64,000 bases of DNA, taken from assembly GCA_009840005.1 (NCBI GenBank), contig VXOR01000021.1:1-64000 (forward strand). Direction: 5' to 3'. The translations under genes and the position numbers were made by a program. Positions 1 to 7,675 of the stretch are shown in pieces. The stretch comes from Gemmatimonadota bacterium (GTDB lineage: Bacteria; Latescibacterota; UBA2968; UBA8231). Position 1 is the stretch's first letter, and every line of letters begins with the position of its first letter. Below the pieces are notes generated by a model. The model did not search any database. It worked only from the letters and a program-made list of their open reading frames with translations, and was not told the origin of the DNA.

Positions 1-92
1 GAGCTGAACACGACCCAGAAGTTGATCACGATATAGAAGCTGACCACGACCCAGAATCCCCCCACGACCCAGAATCCCCCCGAGAAGCCAAC

Positions 93-911
93 ATGCCCTT
101 TCTCGACCACCTCGAAGAACTCCGCTGGCGCATTCTCAAGGCCCTAGCCGCGCTCGTCGTGGGCGCGGTAATTTGCTTCGCCTTCTCCGACTCGATCATG
201 CAGATCTTAACCCGGCCGTATGAAGAGGCCGTCCTCAGCTTGGAGAGCCAGCAATCCTCGGGCGTGGTGCTGGCGGTCAAAAAGCTAGTGAGCCAGTGGT
301 TGGGCCAGCCCGATGCGACACCGGAGCCAGACGCGCCCATTGCCGACCTGCCCCCAGCGCGCCGACTGCAAGCCCTTCGGCCCATGACCTACTTCTTCAT
401 CAGCTTGCAAATCGCCTTTGTCGGCGGGCTGCTGCTGGCGCTGCCGGTCATCTTCTACCAAGCCTGGCGCTTTGTCGCCCCAGGGCTTTTGCAACGCGAG
501 AAACGGCTCACGCTGCCCATTATCTCGCTGAGCGTCCTCTGCTTCTCGGTCGGCGCAATGATCGCCTATTACATCGTCCTCCCGCTCGGGCTGCGCTTTT
601 TCCTCGCGCTAGAGCCACCCGACATGACCTCACAGTGGGCAGCCGACGAGTACATCGGCTTTGTGCTGCGGCTGATCGCTGGCTTTGGCATTGTCTTTGA
701 GATGCCGGTGCTGTCGCTCTTTTTGGCCAAAGTCGGGGTGCTGACCGCCGCGCGGATGCGCCGTATCCGCCGCTACGCCATCATCGGCATCTTCGTCCTC
801 GGCGCGATCTTCACGCCGCCCGACCCAGTCTCCCAACTCCTGATGGCCCTGCCCCTGCTCCTGCTCTACGAAATCAGCATCTGGGTCTGCAAAATCTCCG
901 AAAAGAAATAA
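93..911 (+). CDS. tatC: Sec-independent (Tat) translocase subunit TatC
   Basis: Polytopic inner-membrane receptor of the twin-arginine pathway, which exports folded proteins. The protein opens with the TatC signature MPFLDHLEELRWRILK and has about six membrane segments; the family motif region around FGIVFEMPVLSLFL is clear. The loop after the first membrane segment (residues about 45-90) is longer than usual and rich in Pro and Asp. The start is uncertain: the frame stays open to the left window edge, and the upstream codons encode an acidic His/Asp/Pro/Glu tract with repeated HDPE units. The gene may therefore begin outside the window, with a tail added to a normal TatC core. Only a weak Shine-Dalgarno-like GAGAAG lies before this ATG. 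The family call is secure. Confidence 0.93.
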   Translation: MPFLDHLEELRWRILKALAALVVGAVICFAFSDSIMQILTRPYEEAVLSLESQQSSGVVLAVKKLVSQWLGQPDATPEPDAPIADLPPARRLQALRPMTYFFISLQIAFVGGLLLALPVIFYQAWRFVAPGLLQREKRLTLPIISLSVLCFSVGAMIAYYIVLPLGLRFFLALEPPDMTSQWAADEYIGFVLRLIAGFGIVFEMPVLSLFLAKVGVLTAARMRRIRRYAIIGIFVLGAIFTPPDPVSQLLMALPLLLLYEISIWVCKISEKK

Positions 912-1041
912 GCGACGACACCCACAAACGCGATCCGCATTTGAATAAGACCTGACCTGTGGACGGGATTTCCAAGGTTGACAGGTGGCAGCAGAGGTGG
1001 GTTGAGGGGTTAAAAGAAGATGAGAGATGGGAGATGGAGAT

Positions 1042-1914
1042 ATGGACACAGCCGTTCGATTGTTTCTCGCGACGATTGCACTCCTCGCAATGGTCAACCA
1101 CGCGTACACAGATACAGCCCGTGACGACGCCGTGGTCGTCTTGGAAGCCGACGAGATCAACAGCAGTACGGTGGAAGTGGGAGACTTCGTCGTAGCCGTC
1201 TATGGGCAGGGGAAACGGCAGCCGACTTCAGGGGAATGGGCCAAGCTAGATACGGCGAGAGGATACGTTAAAGCCGTTAATCAGCGGCGGTTAATCGTAG
1301 GCTTGGAACCGGATGGGTGGTCGAAGTGGATCGCCTTGAATCGCATTCAAGCGCTGGTCTTGGTAGGTTCGCCTTCTTCAGATGCGATAGCTAGTGCTAG
1401 TGAACTGGCCACTGCGGCGGTTGGGAGGAGTACTCAGATAGGGTTTGGCCCCGAGATCGGACAGCTCCCAGAGACGCCGGAAAGACTTTCTGGAAAAACA
1501 CAGAGAAGGGACGCCAAGGGGAGCGGAAAACGGATTGCCTTCAAATTGGTTTCCGGTACCCTGTCAGGTATCGGGGTCTCCTTTGGTACACTCTTCTTAT
1601 CGTCCGGTGCAGGAGTCCGTGGTTGGGCCCCTATTACTTGGAGCGTGTTGATCGGCTATCCAATTGGGTCCGCGATTGGCGTGAGCCTAGTCGATCCACA
1701 TGATCGCTTCATACATTCACTGATAGGTAGCCTCCTAGGTGTTGGAGTAGCAGCCTCCGCAACATCTGATATCAATCTTTTGGTTTTCCCGCCCATCTGT
1801 GCAACGCTTGCGTCCGAGATGTTTCGCAAGCCCCCCAAAGCTCGTAGACTCTCTGTCGGTCTGGTGCCCAATTCCACGGGGCACTTGTCAGCCATCGCCA
1901 CGCTGCGATTTTGA
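1042..1914 (+). CDS. Secreted protein of unknown function (paralogue of 3023-3889)
   Basis: 290 aa with an N-terminal signal peptide (hydrophobic core LFLATIALLAM) followed by a conserved block with LDTARGYVKAVNQRR and DGWSKWIALNRIQALVLVGS. The C-terminal half is rich in Gly, Ala and Ser with hydrophobic stretches and ends in a short segment shared with the paralogue (RRLSVGLVPN, HLSAIATLRF). That terminal pattern could be a beta-barrel or membrane anchor, which is inference. The start at 1042 is preferred over the ATG at 1027 because it places GGGAGA seven bases upstream and leaves a clean signal peptide. No named family is recognised. It shares the strand with the MDR dehydrogenase at 1954. 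Confidence 0.75.
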   Translation: MDTAVRLFLATIALLAMVNHAYTDTARDDAVVVLEADEINSSTVEVGDFVVAVYGQGKRQPTSGEWAKLDTARGYVKAVNQRRLIVGLEPDGWSKWIALNRIQALVLVGSPSSDAIASASELATAAVGRSTQIGFGPEIGQLPETPERLSGKTQRRDAKGSGKRIAFKLVSGTLSGIGVSFGTLFLSSGAGVRGWAPITWSVLIGYPIGSAIGVSLVDPHDRFIHSLIGSLLGVGVAASATSDINLLVFPPICATLASEMFRKPPKARRLSVGLVPNSTGHLSAIATLRF

Positions 1915-1953
1915 ACAGAGGTCCAATCTACAAAACACCCGAAAGGACTTTCC

Positions 1954-2970
1954 ATGAATGCCAAAGCACTCATCTGCGACGAGCAGCAAAATTTCGCGCT
2001 GACTGAGGTCGTACTGAACGACCCCGCCCCCGACCAAGTCGCGATTCGCACCCATTTCACCGGGGTCAGTATCGGCACTGAGTTCGGGCTGATCAGCGGC
2101 AAGATCAGCAAAATGAACCGCAACCCCTTTCCGTTGTGCACCGGCTATCAGGGCACGGGCATCATAGAAGCCGTCGGAGCCGATATCGACAATTTTGCGG
2201 TCGGCGACGAGGTGTACTTTCGCGGCAATGACGCGATGAGGCTGGCCGACGGGACGGAAGTTGGGTGCGTTTCCGGTGGGCATTGCAGCCACATCGTGAC
2301 CCGGCCCAATACAACGCATGGCGTGGCCAAGATGGTGCCTGGAGCGGGGATGGATGTGGCGAGTTTGTTTGTGATGCCAGCCGTGGGGCTCTATGGCGTC
2401 GATATGGCCAATCCGCGGATGGGAGATACGGTGGTTGTGCATGGTGTGGGGATGATTGGCTTAGGAGTGGTGGCAGCTTGTGCCCAGCGGGGGTGCGTGG
2501 TGGTGGCAGTGGATATTGACGAAAAACCACTGGCAGTCGCCAAGGCACTGGGCGCAGATTGTGCAATCAACGGCAAAAAACAGGATGTGGCCGCTGTAGT
2601 ACGAGAACTCGCGCCCGAAGGTGCCGATGTGGTATTCGAGTGCACCGGACATCCGCAGTGCGTCGATCCGGCGATTGCCCTCTGTCGGCGGTTTGGCTCT
2701 TTCGTCTGGCAGGGCCACTACGGGGACGATCCGATCGCCCTCGACTTTCCTACGCCGCACGGCAAGCGGCTACGGATGTTCTTTCCCTGCGACGATGGCT
2801 GGCAGCCCTGCCGCCGCGCTGTGATCAAGAACATGGCAATGGGAGTCCTCAAGTGGGAACACTGCATTACTCATCGGATAGGATGCGCCGAGATGCCGGC
2901 GATGTTCGAGCGCATTAAACGGGAGCGGGATGGGGATATCGTCGGGGTGGTCGTCGATTGGCGGGATTGA
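1954..2970 (+). CDS. Zinc-binding (MDR) alcohol/sorbitol dehydrogenase family protein
   Basis: 338 aa medium-chain dehydrogenase/reductase. It has the GroES-like N-terminal half and a Rossmann half with VVVHGVGMIGLGVVAACAQRG and an acidic residue (VAVDIDE) typical of NAD use. The family oxidises alcohols or polyols or acts on double bonds; the substrate here cannot be read. The usual catalytic-zinc residues are not obvious: the N-terminal region has SIGTEFGL instead of the classic Cys-x-x-Asp start, as in the second MDR protein at 32771. An AAAGGA Shine-Dalgarno lies seven bases before the ATG. It sits between two paralogous secreted proteins. Confidence 0.85.
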   Translation: MNAKALICDEQQNFALTEVVLNDPAPDQVAIRTHFTGVSIGTEFGLISGKISKMNRNPFPLCTGYQGTGIIEAVGADIDNFAVGDEVYFRGNDAMRLADGTEVGCVSGGHCSHIVTRPNTTHGVAKMVPGAGMDVASLFVMPAVGLYGVDMANPRMGDTVVVHGVGMIGLGVVAACAQRGCVVVAVDIDEKPLAVAKALGADCAINGKKQDVAAVVRELAPEGADVVFECTGHPQCVDPAIALCRRFGSFVWQGHYGDDPIALDFPTPHGKRLRMFFPCDDGWQPCRRAVIKNMAMGVLKWEHCITHRIGCAEMPAMFERIKRERDGDIVGVVVDWRD

Positions 2971-3022
2971 GGAGTCGCTTGCAACACCGACACGGTACCC
3001 CAGAACGGAGAAGAGATCAGCT

Positions 3023-3889
3023 ATGCGTGGTAGGCTAGTTGTAGTCGCTTTACTCGCTTTTCGCCTGATTGGAGGTGCGGATGCGTCGGATGGCCCCACC
3101 GAGGCGCTACGGGCTGAGGTCGTGTTGGAAGCTGGCGAGATCGACAGCAACACGGTCGAAGTGGATGACTTTGTCGTAGTCGTCTATGAACGGGAAGAGC
3201 AGCAGCCTTCGGGGACTCGGGCACGACTGGATACGGCTAGGGGCTACATTAAAGCCGTTAATCAGCGGCAGTTGATCGTAGACTTGGAACCGGATGGGTG
3301 GTCGGAGTGGATCGCCATAGGGCGAATTCAAGCGTTGGTTTTGGTAGGTTCGCCTTCTCCAGATACGATGGTCAGAGACAGTACGCAAGCAGATTCTGGT
3401 CGCGCCGAAGGCCAGTTCCAAGCGATGCCGGATAGGATTTCGGTGAGAACGCATGACTTGGGATTTGGCAAACGGCTTGCTGTCAAATGGGGTACCGGCA
3501 CTCTTGGAGGCATCCTGTTCGCCGGTGTGGGATTTTTGATCGGTTTGGATAGTGACTCCTGCGATGATGACTTCGAAGCAGGAACACCATTTTGTATACC
3601 GGATGATGCTATTCGGGGCATGTTGATTGGCTACGGAGCGGGAACGGCAGTAGGCGTGAGCATGTGGGATTCACATGATCGCTTCATATATTCGCTAGCA
3701 GGTAGCCTATTAGGGACTTCAGTAGGCCTTGCATTAAAATCTCCAGAGCTCATGTTTGCCTCCCCGCTCCCCATGGCAATTCTTGCGTCCGAATTGTCAC
3801 GCAGTCCCCTTGAAGCCCGCCGTTTCTCGGTCGGTCTGGTACCAAGCCCCAAAGGGCATTTGTCCGCCGTCGCCACATTGCGCTTCTGA
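3023..3889 (+). CDS. Secreted protein of unknown function (paralogue of 1042-1914)
   Basis: 288 aa with a signal peptide (MRGRLVVVALLAFRLIGGADA) and the same conserved core as the protein at 1042: LDTARGYIKAVNQRQ, DGWSEWIAIGRIQALVLVGS, and a matching C-terminus (RRFSVGLVP, HLSAVATLRF). The middle is divergent and includes a Cys/Asp-rich stretch (DSDSCDDDFEAG) absent from the first copy. The frame is open upstream into the end of the MDR gene, but ATG 3023 gives a proper signal peptide and is preceded by GGAGAAGAG. The two copies look like an old duplication around the dehydrogenase gene. Function unknown. Confidence 0.75.
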   Translation: MRGRLVVVALLAFRLIGGADASDGPTEALRAEVVLEAGEIDSNTVEVDDFVVVVYEREEQQPSGTRARLDTARGYIKAVNQRQLIVDLEPDGWSEWIAIGRIQALVLVGSPSPDTMVRDSTQADSGRAEGQFQAMPDRISVRTHDLGFGKRLAVKWGTGTLGGILFAGVGFLIGLDSDSCDDDFEAGTPFCIPDDAIRGMLIGYGAGTAVGVSMWDSHDRFIYSLAGSLLGTSVGLALKSPELMFASPLPMAILASELSRSPLEARRFSVGLVPSPKGHLSAVATLRF

Positions 3890-3911
3890 ACGGTGCGGCG
3901 GGATAATTTGC

Positions 3912-4334
3912 TCATCCTTCAGCAGCCACCTGCGGGCGACCCCGAGGATGTTGCTCGCGCCATCGCTTGACGGCCAATACATCCGCTTCCGTCAGCAGAA
4001 TCGGATGGGCAGGACTCTCTTGCTGACCGACCTCTATGCTGGTTGCACGCATCGCCTGAATCGTTTTCTGAATTGAGCGCTCCCCGACACCTAGTTCCGC
4101 GGCCAATGTGGAGACGGTAGAGACCTCGCCCATGGTGACGACATAAGCGTCATTCTTTTCGATCTCTTTTAAGCACACGCGCTTGGACGCCTGAGCAACT
4201 TCAATGCCTATGACGCATCCTTGGACATCGTAGGTGAAGACAAACCCCTCCGTCACCTCTTCCGCATCGGCTCCTGGCGTGGTGGAAAAATCGATATTGA
4301 GCATATCGACCTCTGGGTAGTATTTGACCTGCAT
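3912..4334 (-). CDS. DUF2283-like small protein with C-terminal helix-turn-helix-like region
   Basis: 140 aa. Residues 1-60 (QVKYYPEVDMLNIDFSTTP then EGFVFTYDVQGCVIGIEVAQAS) match the DUF2283 pattern of a short beta-rich domain. Residues about 75-135 contain STLAAELGVGERSIQKTIQAM and a second basic segment, suggesting DNA binding. The start at 4334 is chosen because AAAGGA lies nine bases upstream; an in-frame ATG at 4367 lacks this. It lies 33 bp downstream of the small gene at 4368-4604 on the same strand, so the two probably form one operon under the palindromic promoter at 4623-4650. A role as antitoxin or autoregulator is inference. Confidence 0.65.
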   Translation of the reverse strand: MQVKYYPEVDMLNIDFSTTPGADAEEVTEGFVFTYDVQGCVIGIEVAQASKRVCLKEIEKNDAYVVTMGEVSTVSTLAAELGVGERSIQKTIQAMRATSIEVGQQESPAHPILLTEADVLAVKRWREQHPRGRPQVAAEG

Positions 4335-4367
4335 GATGTGGCGTCCTTTCGGGCTAAAGTCATTCAT

Positions 4368-4604
4368 TTAGGGCTTGAACCTGCGATCGTAGTGGGCGTT
4401 GAAAATAGTCTCGCCATCCTCTAGGGTGACGACCCGCAGGTACCGATTTTCGTGTGGCAGCCAGATCCAGTGCTGAATCTTGCCATCGCTCTGTACGGTC
4501 TTGCGGATCGGATTCTCAATCGCTCGCTGGCACCACGCCCGGTTCCGATGCGCTTCGGGATGCTTTTTCGGAGTGACCGTCTCGAAGTACCAGTGTGTTT
4601 TCAT
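4368..4604 (-). CDS. Small basic protein paired with the DUF2283-like gene (toxin-like, unproven)
   Basis: 78 aa, rich in His, Arg and Trp, with motifs HRNRAWCQRAIENP, KIQHWIWLP, YLRVVTLEDGETIFNAHYDRRF. I recall short proteins of this type beside DUF2283 genes in cyanobacteria and Chloroflexi, usually unannotated. The RVV-LEDGET-NA-DRRF ending resembles small RelE-superfamily-like or DUF4258-like proteins, but I cannot assign a family with confidence. Being first in a two-gene operon behind a promoter-overlapping palindrome fits a toxin/antitoxin arrangement; that is inference. Confidence 0.55.
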   Translation of the reverse strand: MKTHWYFETVTPKKHPEAHRNRAWCQRAIENPIRKTVQSDGKIQHWIWLPHENRYLRVVTLEDGETIFNAHYDRRFKP

Positions 4605-4622
4605 TGCCTCTTTGCTCTAAAT

Positions 4623-4650
4623 TTAATTATACGCATTTGCGTACAATTAA
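4623..4650 (-). promoter_or_regulatory. Near-perfect palindrome overlapping a TATAAT box (operator/promoter of the 4604-3912 gene pair)
   Basis: Two 13-bp arms (4623-4635 and 4638-4650) form an inverted repeat with a 2-bp centre and one mismatch. On the minus strand the sequence TATAAT (4631-4626) lies inside it, 22-27 bp before the start codon at 4604. A symmetric site on a -10 box is the classic layout for an autoregulating small operon. No good -35 hexamer is visible, which would fit activator dependence or an AT-rich weak promoter. Confidence 0.55.
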
Positions 4651-4795
4651 GAAAACCTGTCGACGGCAATCAACCGCCCCAGCCGGTCCGGGTAGACAAA
4701 ATAGCTCTAATCCGACGCGCCGTTTGTTCGCCATATCCCCGGCCAGTTCATATATTCGCTACTTCCGCTTTCACCCCGTTTTGAGGAGCCAAATC

Positions 4796-5593
4796 ATGCG
4801 CCAACAATCGACCCGCATCGGCCTAATCGGCTACGGCCAGATCGGCCAAGTCGTCCACAAGATGATAGACGCTGACGCAGACAACGGCATGGAGGTCGTC
4901 TTCGTCCACGATCAAATGGCCGCGGCCGTCCAAAACCTCCCCACCGACCTCTGCCTAGCGAACTTGAGCGACTTCGAGTCCCGCCAGCCCGACCTCGTCG
5001 TCGAGATGGCCCACCCAGACGTCACCCGCCAGTGGGGCCAGACGATCCTCGAAAAAACCAACTACATGTTCATCTCAGTGACTGCCCTCGCCGACCGAGC
5101 CGTCGAAACCACCATTGAGGAGACCACCCGCCGCGCTGGCACCCGCGCCTTTGTCCCGCACGGAGGCGTAGTCGGCATGGACGCGCTGTTGGAAAACCGC
5201 GACGTGTGGGAGTCAGTCGATGTGGTGATGAAGAAGCCCCCGCACAACGTCGATTGCGCGGCCGCCGGCCTCGATCCCGACGACATCAAGGAAGAAACAG
5301 TCCTCTACGACGGCCCGACGCGCGGCATCTGCCCACTCTTCCCGCGCAACGTCAACACCCACGCGGCCATCGCATACGCCGGCATCGGCTTCGACCGCAC
5401 GCACTCGCTGCTGCTGGTAAGTCCAGAGTGGAACGAAGCCATCGTCGAAATCCACGCCCAAGGCCCCGGACTCGACCTCAAGGTCGCGCGCAGCGAGGGG
5501 ATCACCGGCGTTACCGGGGCCTCGACGCCGGTCTCCATCTACAACACCGTGCAGATGATCGGCGCAACCGGCCCGGGCATCCACCTCCGATGA
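4796..5593 (+). CDS. Aspartate dehydrogenase-like protein (NadX/DUF108 family)
   Basis: 265 aa. An N-terminal Rossmann fold (RIGLIGYGQIGQVVHKMID) and a C-terminal catalytic half with NVNTHAAIAYAGIGFDRT and GVTGASTPVSIYNTV match the aspartate dehydrogenase family, which converts L-aspartate to iminoaspartate with NAD(P). It may feed NAD synthesis or act in amino acid catabolism. The start at 4796 has GAGGAG eight bases upstream and begins right at the Rossmann strand; the longer open frame upstream is rejected. The stop overlaps the ATG of the aminotransferase gene (ATGA), so the two are translationally coupled and probably act on the same amino or keto acid. Confidence 0.82.
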   Translation: MRQQSTRIGLIGYGQIGQVVHKMIDADADNGMEVVFVHDQMAAAVQNLPTDLCLANLSDFESRQPDLVVEMAHPDVTRQWGQTILEKTNYMFISVTALADRAVETTIEETTRRAGTRAFVPHGGVVGMDALLENRDVWESVDVVMKKPPHNVDCAAAGLDPDDIKEETVLYDGPTRGICPLFPRNVNTHAAIAYAGIGFDRTHSLLLVSPEWNEAIVEIHAQGPGLDLKVARSEGITGVTGASTPVSIYNTVQMIGATGPGIHLR

Positions 5594-6747
5594 AGCCTTT
5601 TGCCCGCATCCCCGCGGCCATTCCCCGCTCGGGCATCCGCGAGATCATGGACTTGGCCTGGGCCGTCGAGAAAACGGGTGAGGTCATCCACCTCGAAGTC
5701 GGCCAACCCGATTTTGCCACGCCAGAGTCCATTGTCGAAGCCACCTGCCGCTATGCGCGCGCCGGCCACACCAAGTACGTCCCCAACGCCGGCGTCGATG
5801 CGTTGCGCGCAGCCGCAGCTCGCCACTTCGAGCGCCGCACCGGCGTACCGACCACCAGCGAAAACATCCTCGTCACCCCCGGCGCGGTCATGAGCGTGGC
5901 GACCACTTTCCTCGCCCTGCTCGAACCAGGCGACGAGGTCCTGTTGCCCGACCCCGGCTGGCCCAACTACGAAATGGCCGTCTCCATCGTCCACGGCCAA
6001 CCTGTCTTTTACAACCTGCGGGCAGAAAACCACTTTCTGCCCGACCTCGACGAAATCGCCCGCCTGGTCAGCCCCCGCACCAAGCTCCTCCTCCTCTGCA
6101 CACCCTCCAACCCCACCGGCCAAGTGTACGACGAGACATTAATGCGCGAGCTCATGGCCTTGGCCCAGCGCCATGATTTGTGGGTGCTGTCCGACGAGAT
6201 CTACGGCCAAATCGTCTTCGACGAACCACATCAGAGTGCGCTGCCGCACGACGCGGACGGACGCGCCATCATCGTCTCCGGCATGTCCAAAAGCTACGCC
6301 ATGACCGGCTACCGAGTGGGCTTCACCCGCGCCAATCCCGAGTACATCGAAATAGCCACCAAGCTGCAAGAGCCGTTTATCTCGTGCGGCACGGGCTTTT
6401 CCCAGTTAGCGTCAGCCGATGCGCTCGACGGCCCGCAAGACGACGTAGCCGCCATGTGCCGCGCCTATGCACACCGCCGCGACATCGCCCTCGACGTCCT
6501 GCGAGAATACGACTTGTACCGCTACACCCCAGGCGGTGCGATTTACCTGATGATCGACATCTCTGCGGCCGGCATGGACTCCGGCGAATTCGCCGTCCGG
6601 CTGCTCCAAGAAAAGCGCGTTGCCGTAGCGCCGGGCAGCACCTTCGGCCAGATGTGCCGCGACCATGTGCGCATCTCCATCGCCGCCTCCGAAGAGCACA
6701 TCCGCCGCGGCGTGACCACTATCTGCGAATTCGCGCAACAGGTGTAG
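5590..6747 (+). CDS. Class I/II PLP-dependent aminotransferase
   Basis: 385 aa fold-type I aminotransferase. Substrate-binding and cofactor motifs are in order: HLEVGQPDFATPE, TPGAVMSVATTFLALLEPGDEV, PSNPTGQVY, LSDEIYGQIVFDE and the PLP lysine in SGMSKSYAMTGYRVGF. It fits the aspartate/alanine aminotransferase group; the exact amino donor cannot be read. The start overlaps the upstream aspartate dehydrogenase-like stop by four bases. The stop codon (6745-6747) lies inside a GTAGGGG palindromic repeat, so that repeat directly abuts or has trimmed the gene end. Confidence 0.9.
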   Translation: MKPFARIPAAIPRSGIREIMDLAWAVEKTGEVIHLEVGQPDFATPESIVEATCRYARAGHTKYVPNAGVDALRAAAARHFERRTGVPTTSENILVTPGAVMSVATTFLALLEPGDEVLLPDPGWPNYEMAVSIVHGQPVFYNLRAENHFLPDLDEIARLVSPRTKLLLLCTPSNPTGQVYDETLMRELMALAQRHDLWVLSDEIYGQIVFDEPHQSALPHDADGRAIIVSGMSKSYAMTGYRVGFTRANPEYIEIATKLQEPFISCGTGFSQLASADALDGPQDDVAAMCRAYAHRRDIALDVLREYDLYRYTPGGAIYLMIDISAAGMDSGEFAVRLLQEKRVAVAPGSTFGQMCRDHVRISIAASEEHIRRGVTTICEFAQQV

Positions 6748-6773
6748 GGGGCGGTTTACAAACCGCCCCTACA
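6743..6773. repeat. Palindromic repeat, GTAGGGG...CCCCTAC family (copy 1)
   Basis: Inverted repeat with arms of about 14 bases around a short ACA centre, running from TGTAGGGG to CCCCTACA. Related palindromes with the same outer sequence occur at 36913-36941 and 58319-58378. It overlaps the stop codon of the aminotransferase gene and could also serve as a transcription terminator. The related copies suggest a dispersed REP-like element. Confidence 0.6.
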
Positions 6774-6800
6774 CATTAAAAAATCAGAGGAACATCCGCT

Positions 6801-7559
6801 TTGGACAGCGAACTGTTGCAACGGGGATTCATCCCCCAGCCGCTGACGCCCGCGCAATACAGCGCGCTAGACACCACCGGCTTCGTCATATTGGAAGAGG
6901 TCATCGCGCCCGCCTGGCTGGCCGAGTTGCGCCATGCTTTTGACGCGATCTTTGCCCGCGAGGGCGACAAAGCCGGTGCTGAGGTCTCCCAAGTGGAGGG
7001 CGTGCGCCGCCTCGCCGATTTGGTCAACAAGGGAACGGTCTTCGACGATGTGTACCTACAGCCAACGCTATTGACCGCGGTCTTCCACGTCTTGCAGCGG
7101 CCGTTTAAACTGCACTCGCTCAATGGGCACGATCCACTGCCCGGCAGCGGTTTACAAATCCTACATGCGGATTGGGGGCAGCCCACCGCGCCCGGCGGGC
7201 CGTACCACGTCGTCAACTCCATGTGGATGCTCGACGATTTCACCGAAATCAACGGCGCGACCCGCTGCGTCCCCGGTAGTCACCACAAACCCGGCAGGAT
7301 CACCGACTACATGGACGACCGCTTGGCCGATCACCCCGAGCAAGTACAGCTAACGGGCCGCGCCGGCTCGGTCGCCGTGTTTAACGGCAGCCTTTGGCAC
7401 AGCTCGTATCGCAACGACAGCAGCGACCCTCGCCGCACTCTGCACTGCGCCTTTATCGCCCGCGAGCACCCACAGCAGACCAACCAGCGCGAGTACTTGC
7501 GGCCCGCAACAGACCAACGTCTCTCGCCGCTAGCGCGCTATATCCTCGACGTGGAATGA
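6801..7559 (+). CDS. Phytanoyl-CoA dioxygenase (PhyH) family protein
   Basis: 252 aa 2-oxoglutarate/Fe(II)-dependent oxygenase of the PhyH family. The iron-binding triad is visible as His and Asp in LQILHADWGQ and the distal His in GSLWHSSYRN, followed by the Arg-containing DPRRTLHCAF region that binds 2-oxoglutarate. The N-terminus (YSALDTTGFVILEEVIAPAWL) is the usual PhyH opening. The start is a TTG with AGAGG ten bases upstream. It follows the dehydrogenase/aminotransferase pair on the same strand. The substrate is unknown; the family hydroxylates diverse small molecules. Confidence 0.85.
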   Translation: MDSELLQRGFIPQPLTPAQYSALDTTGFVILEEVIAPAWLAELRHAFDAIFAREGDKAGAEVSQVEGVRRLADLVNKGTVFDDVYLQPTLLTAVFHVLQRPFKLHSLNGHDPLPGSGLQILHADWGQPTAPGGPYHVVNSMWMLDDFTEINGATRCVPGSHHKPGRITDYMDDRLADHPEQVQLTGRAGSVAVFNGSLWHSSYRNDSSDPRRTLHCAFIAREHPQQTNQREYLRPATDQRLSPLARYILDVE

Positions 7560-7675
7560 ACCTTAGCAACCGTCTCAAATTCTAAGTGCGCTCCGATCAA
7601 CGTCATTTCACATCTGCGTTCATCTGCGGATACATTGCCGTCGGGTGACAGCCGATAGGGGCTTCAGACAGCTTC
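7560..7675. repeat. Intergenic region with an ATCTGCG...ATCTGCGGATA repeat unit
   Basis: Between convergent genes. Positions 7610-7631 read CATCTGCGTTCATCTGCGGATA with no other visible function. The same motif recurs at 34683-34702 and several times at 60680-60814, so this is one member of a dispersed repeat family. Confidence 0.5.

Noticed and set aside
630..1160. Long minus-strand open frame opposite tatC
   Set aside because: It is antisense to a clear TatC gene, has no family features, and follows from the GC-rich codon pattern of the real gene.
5206..5589. Upstream extension of the aminotransferase frame
   Set aside because: It overlaps the aspartate dehydrogenase-like gene in another frame, is Arg/Pro-rich, and the true start at 5590 has the ATGA coupling.
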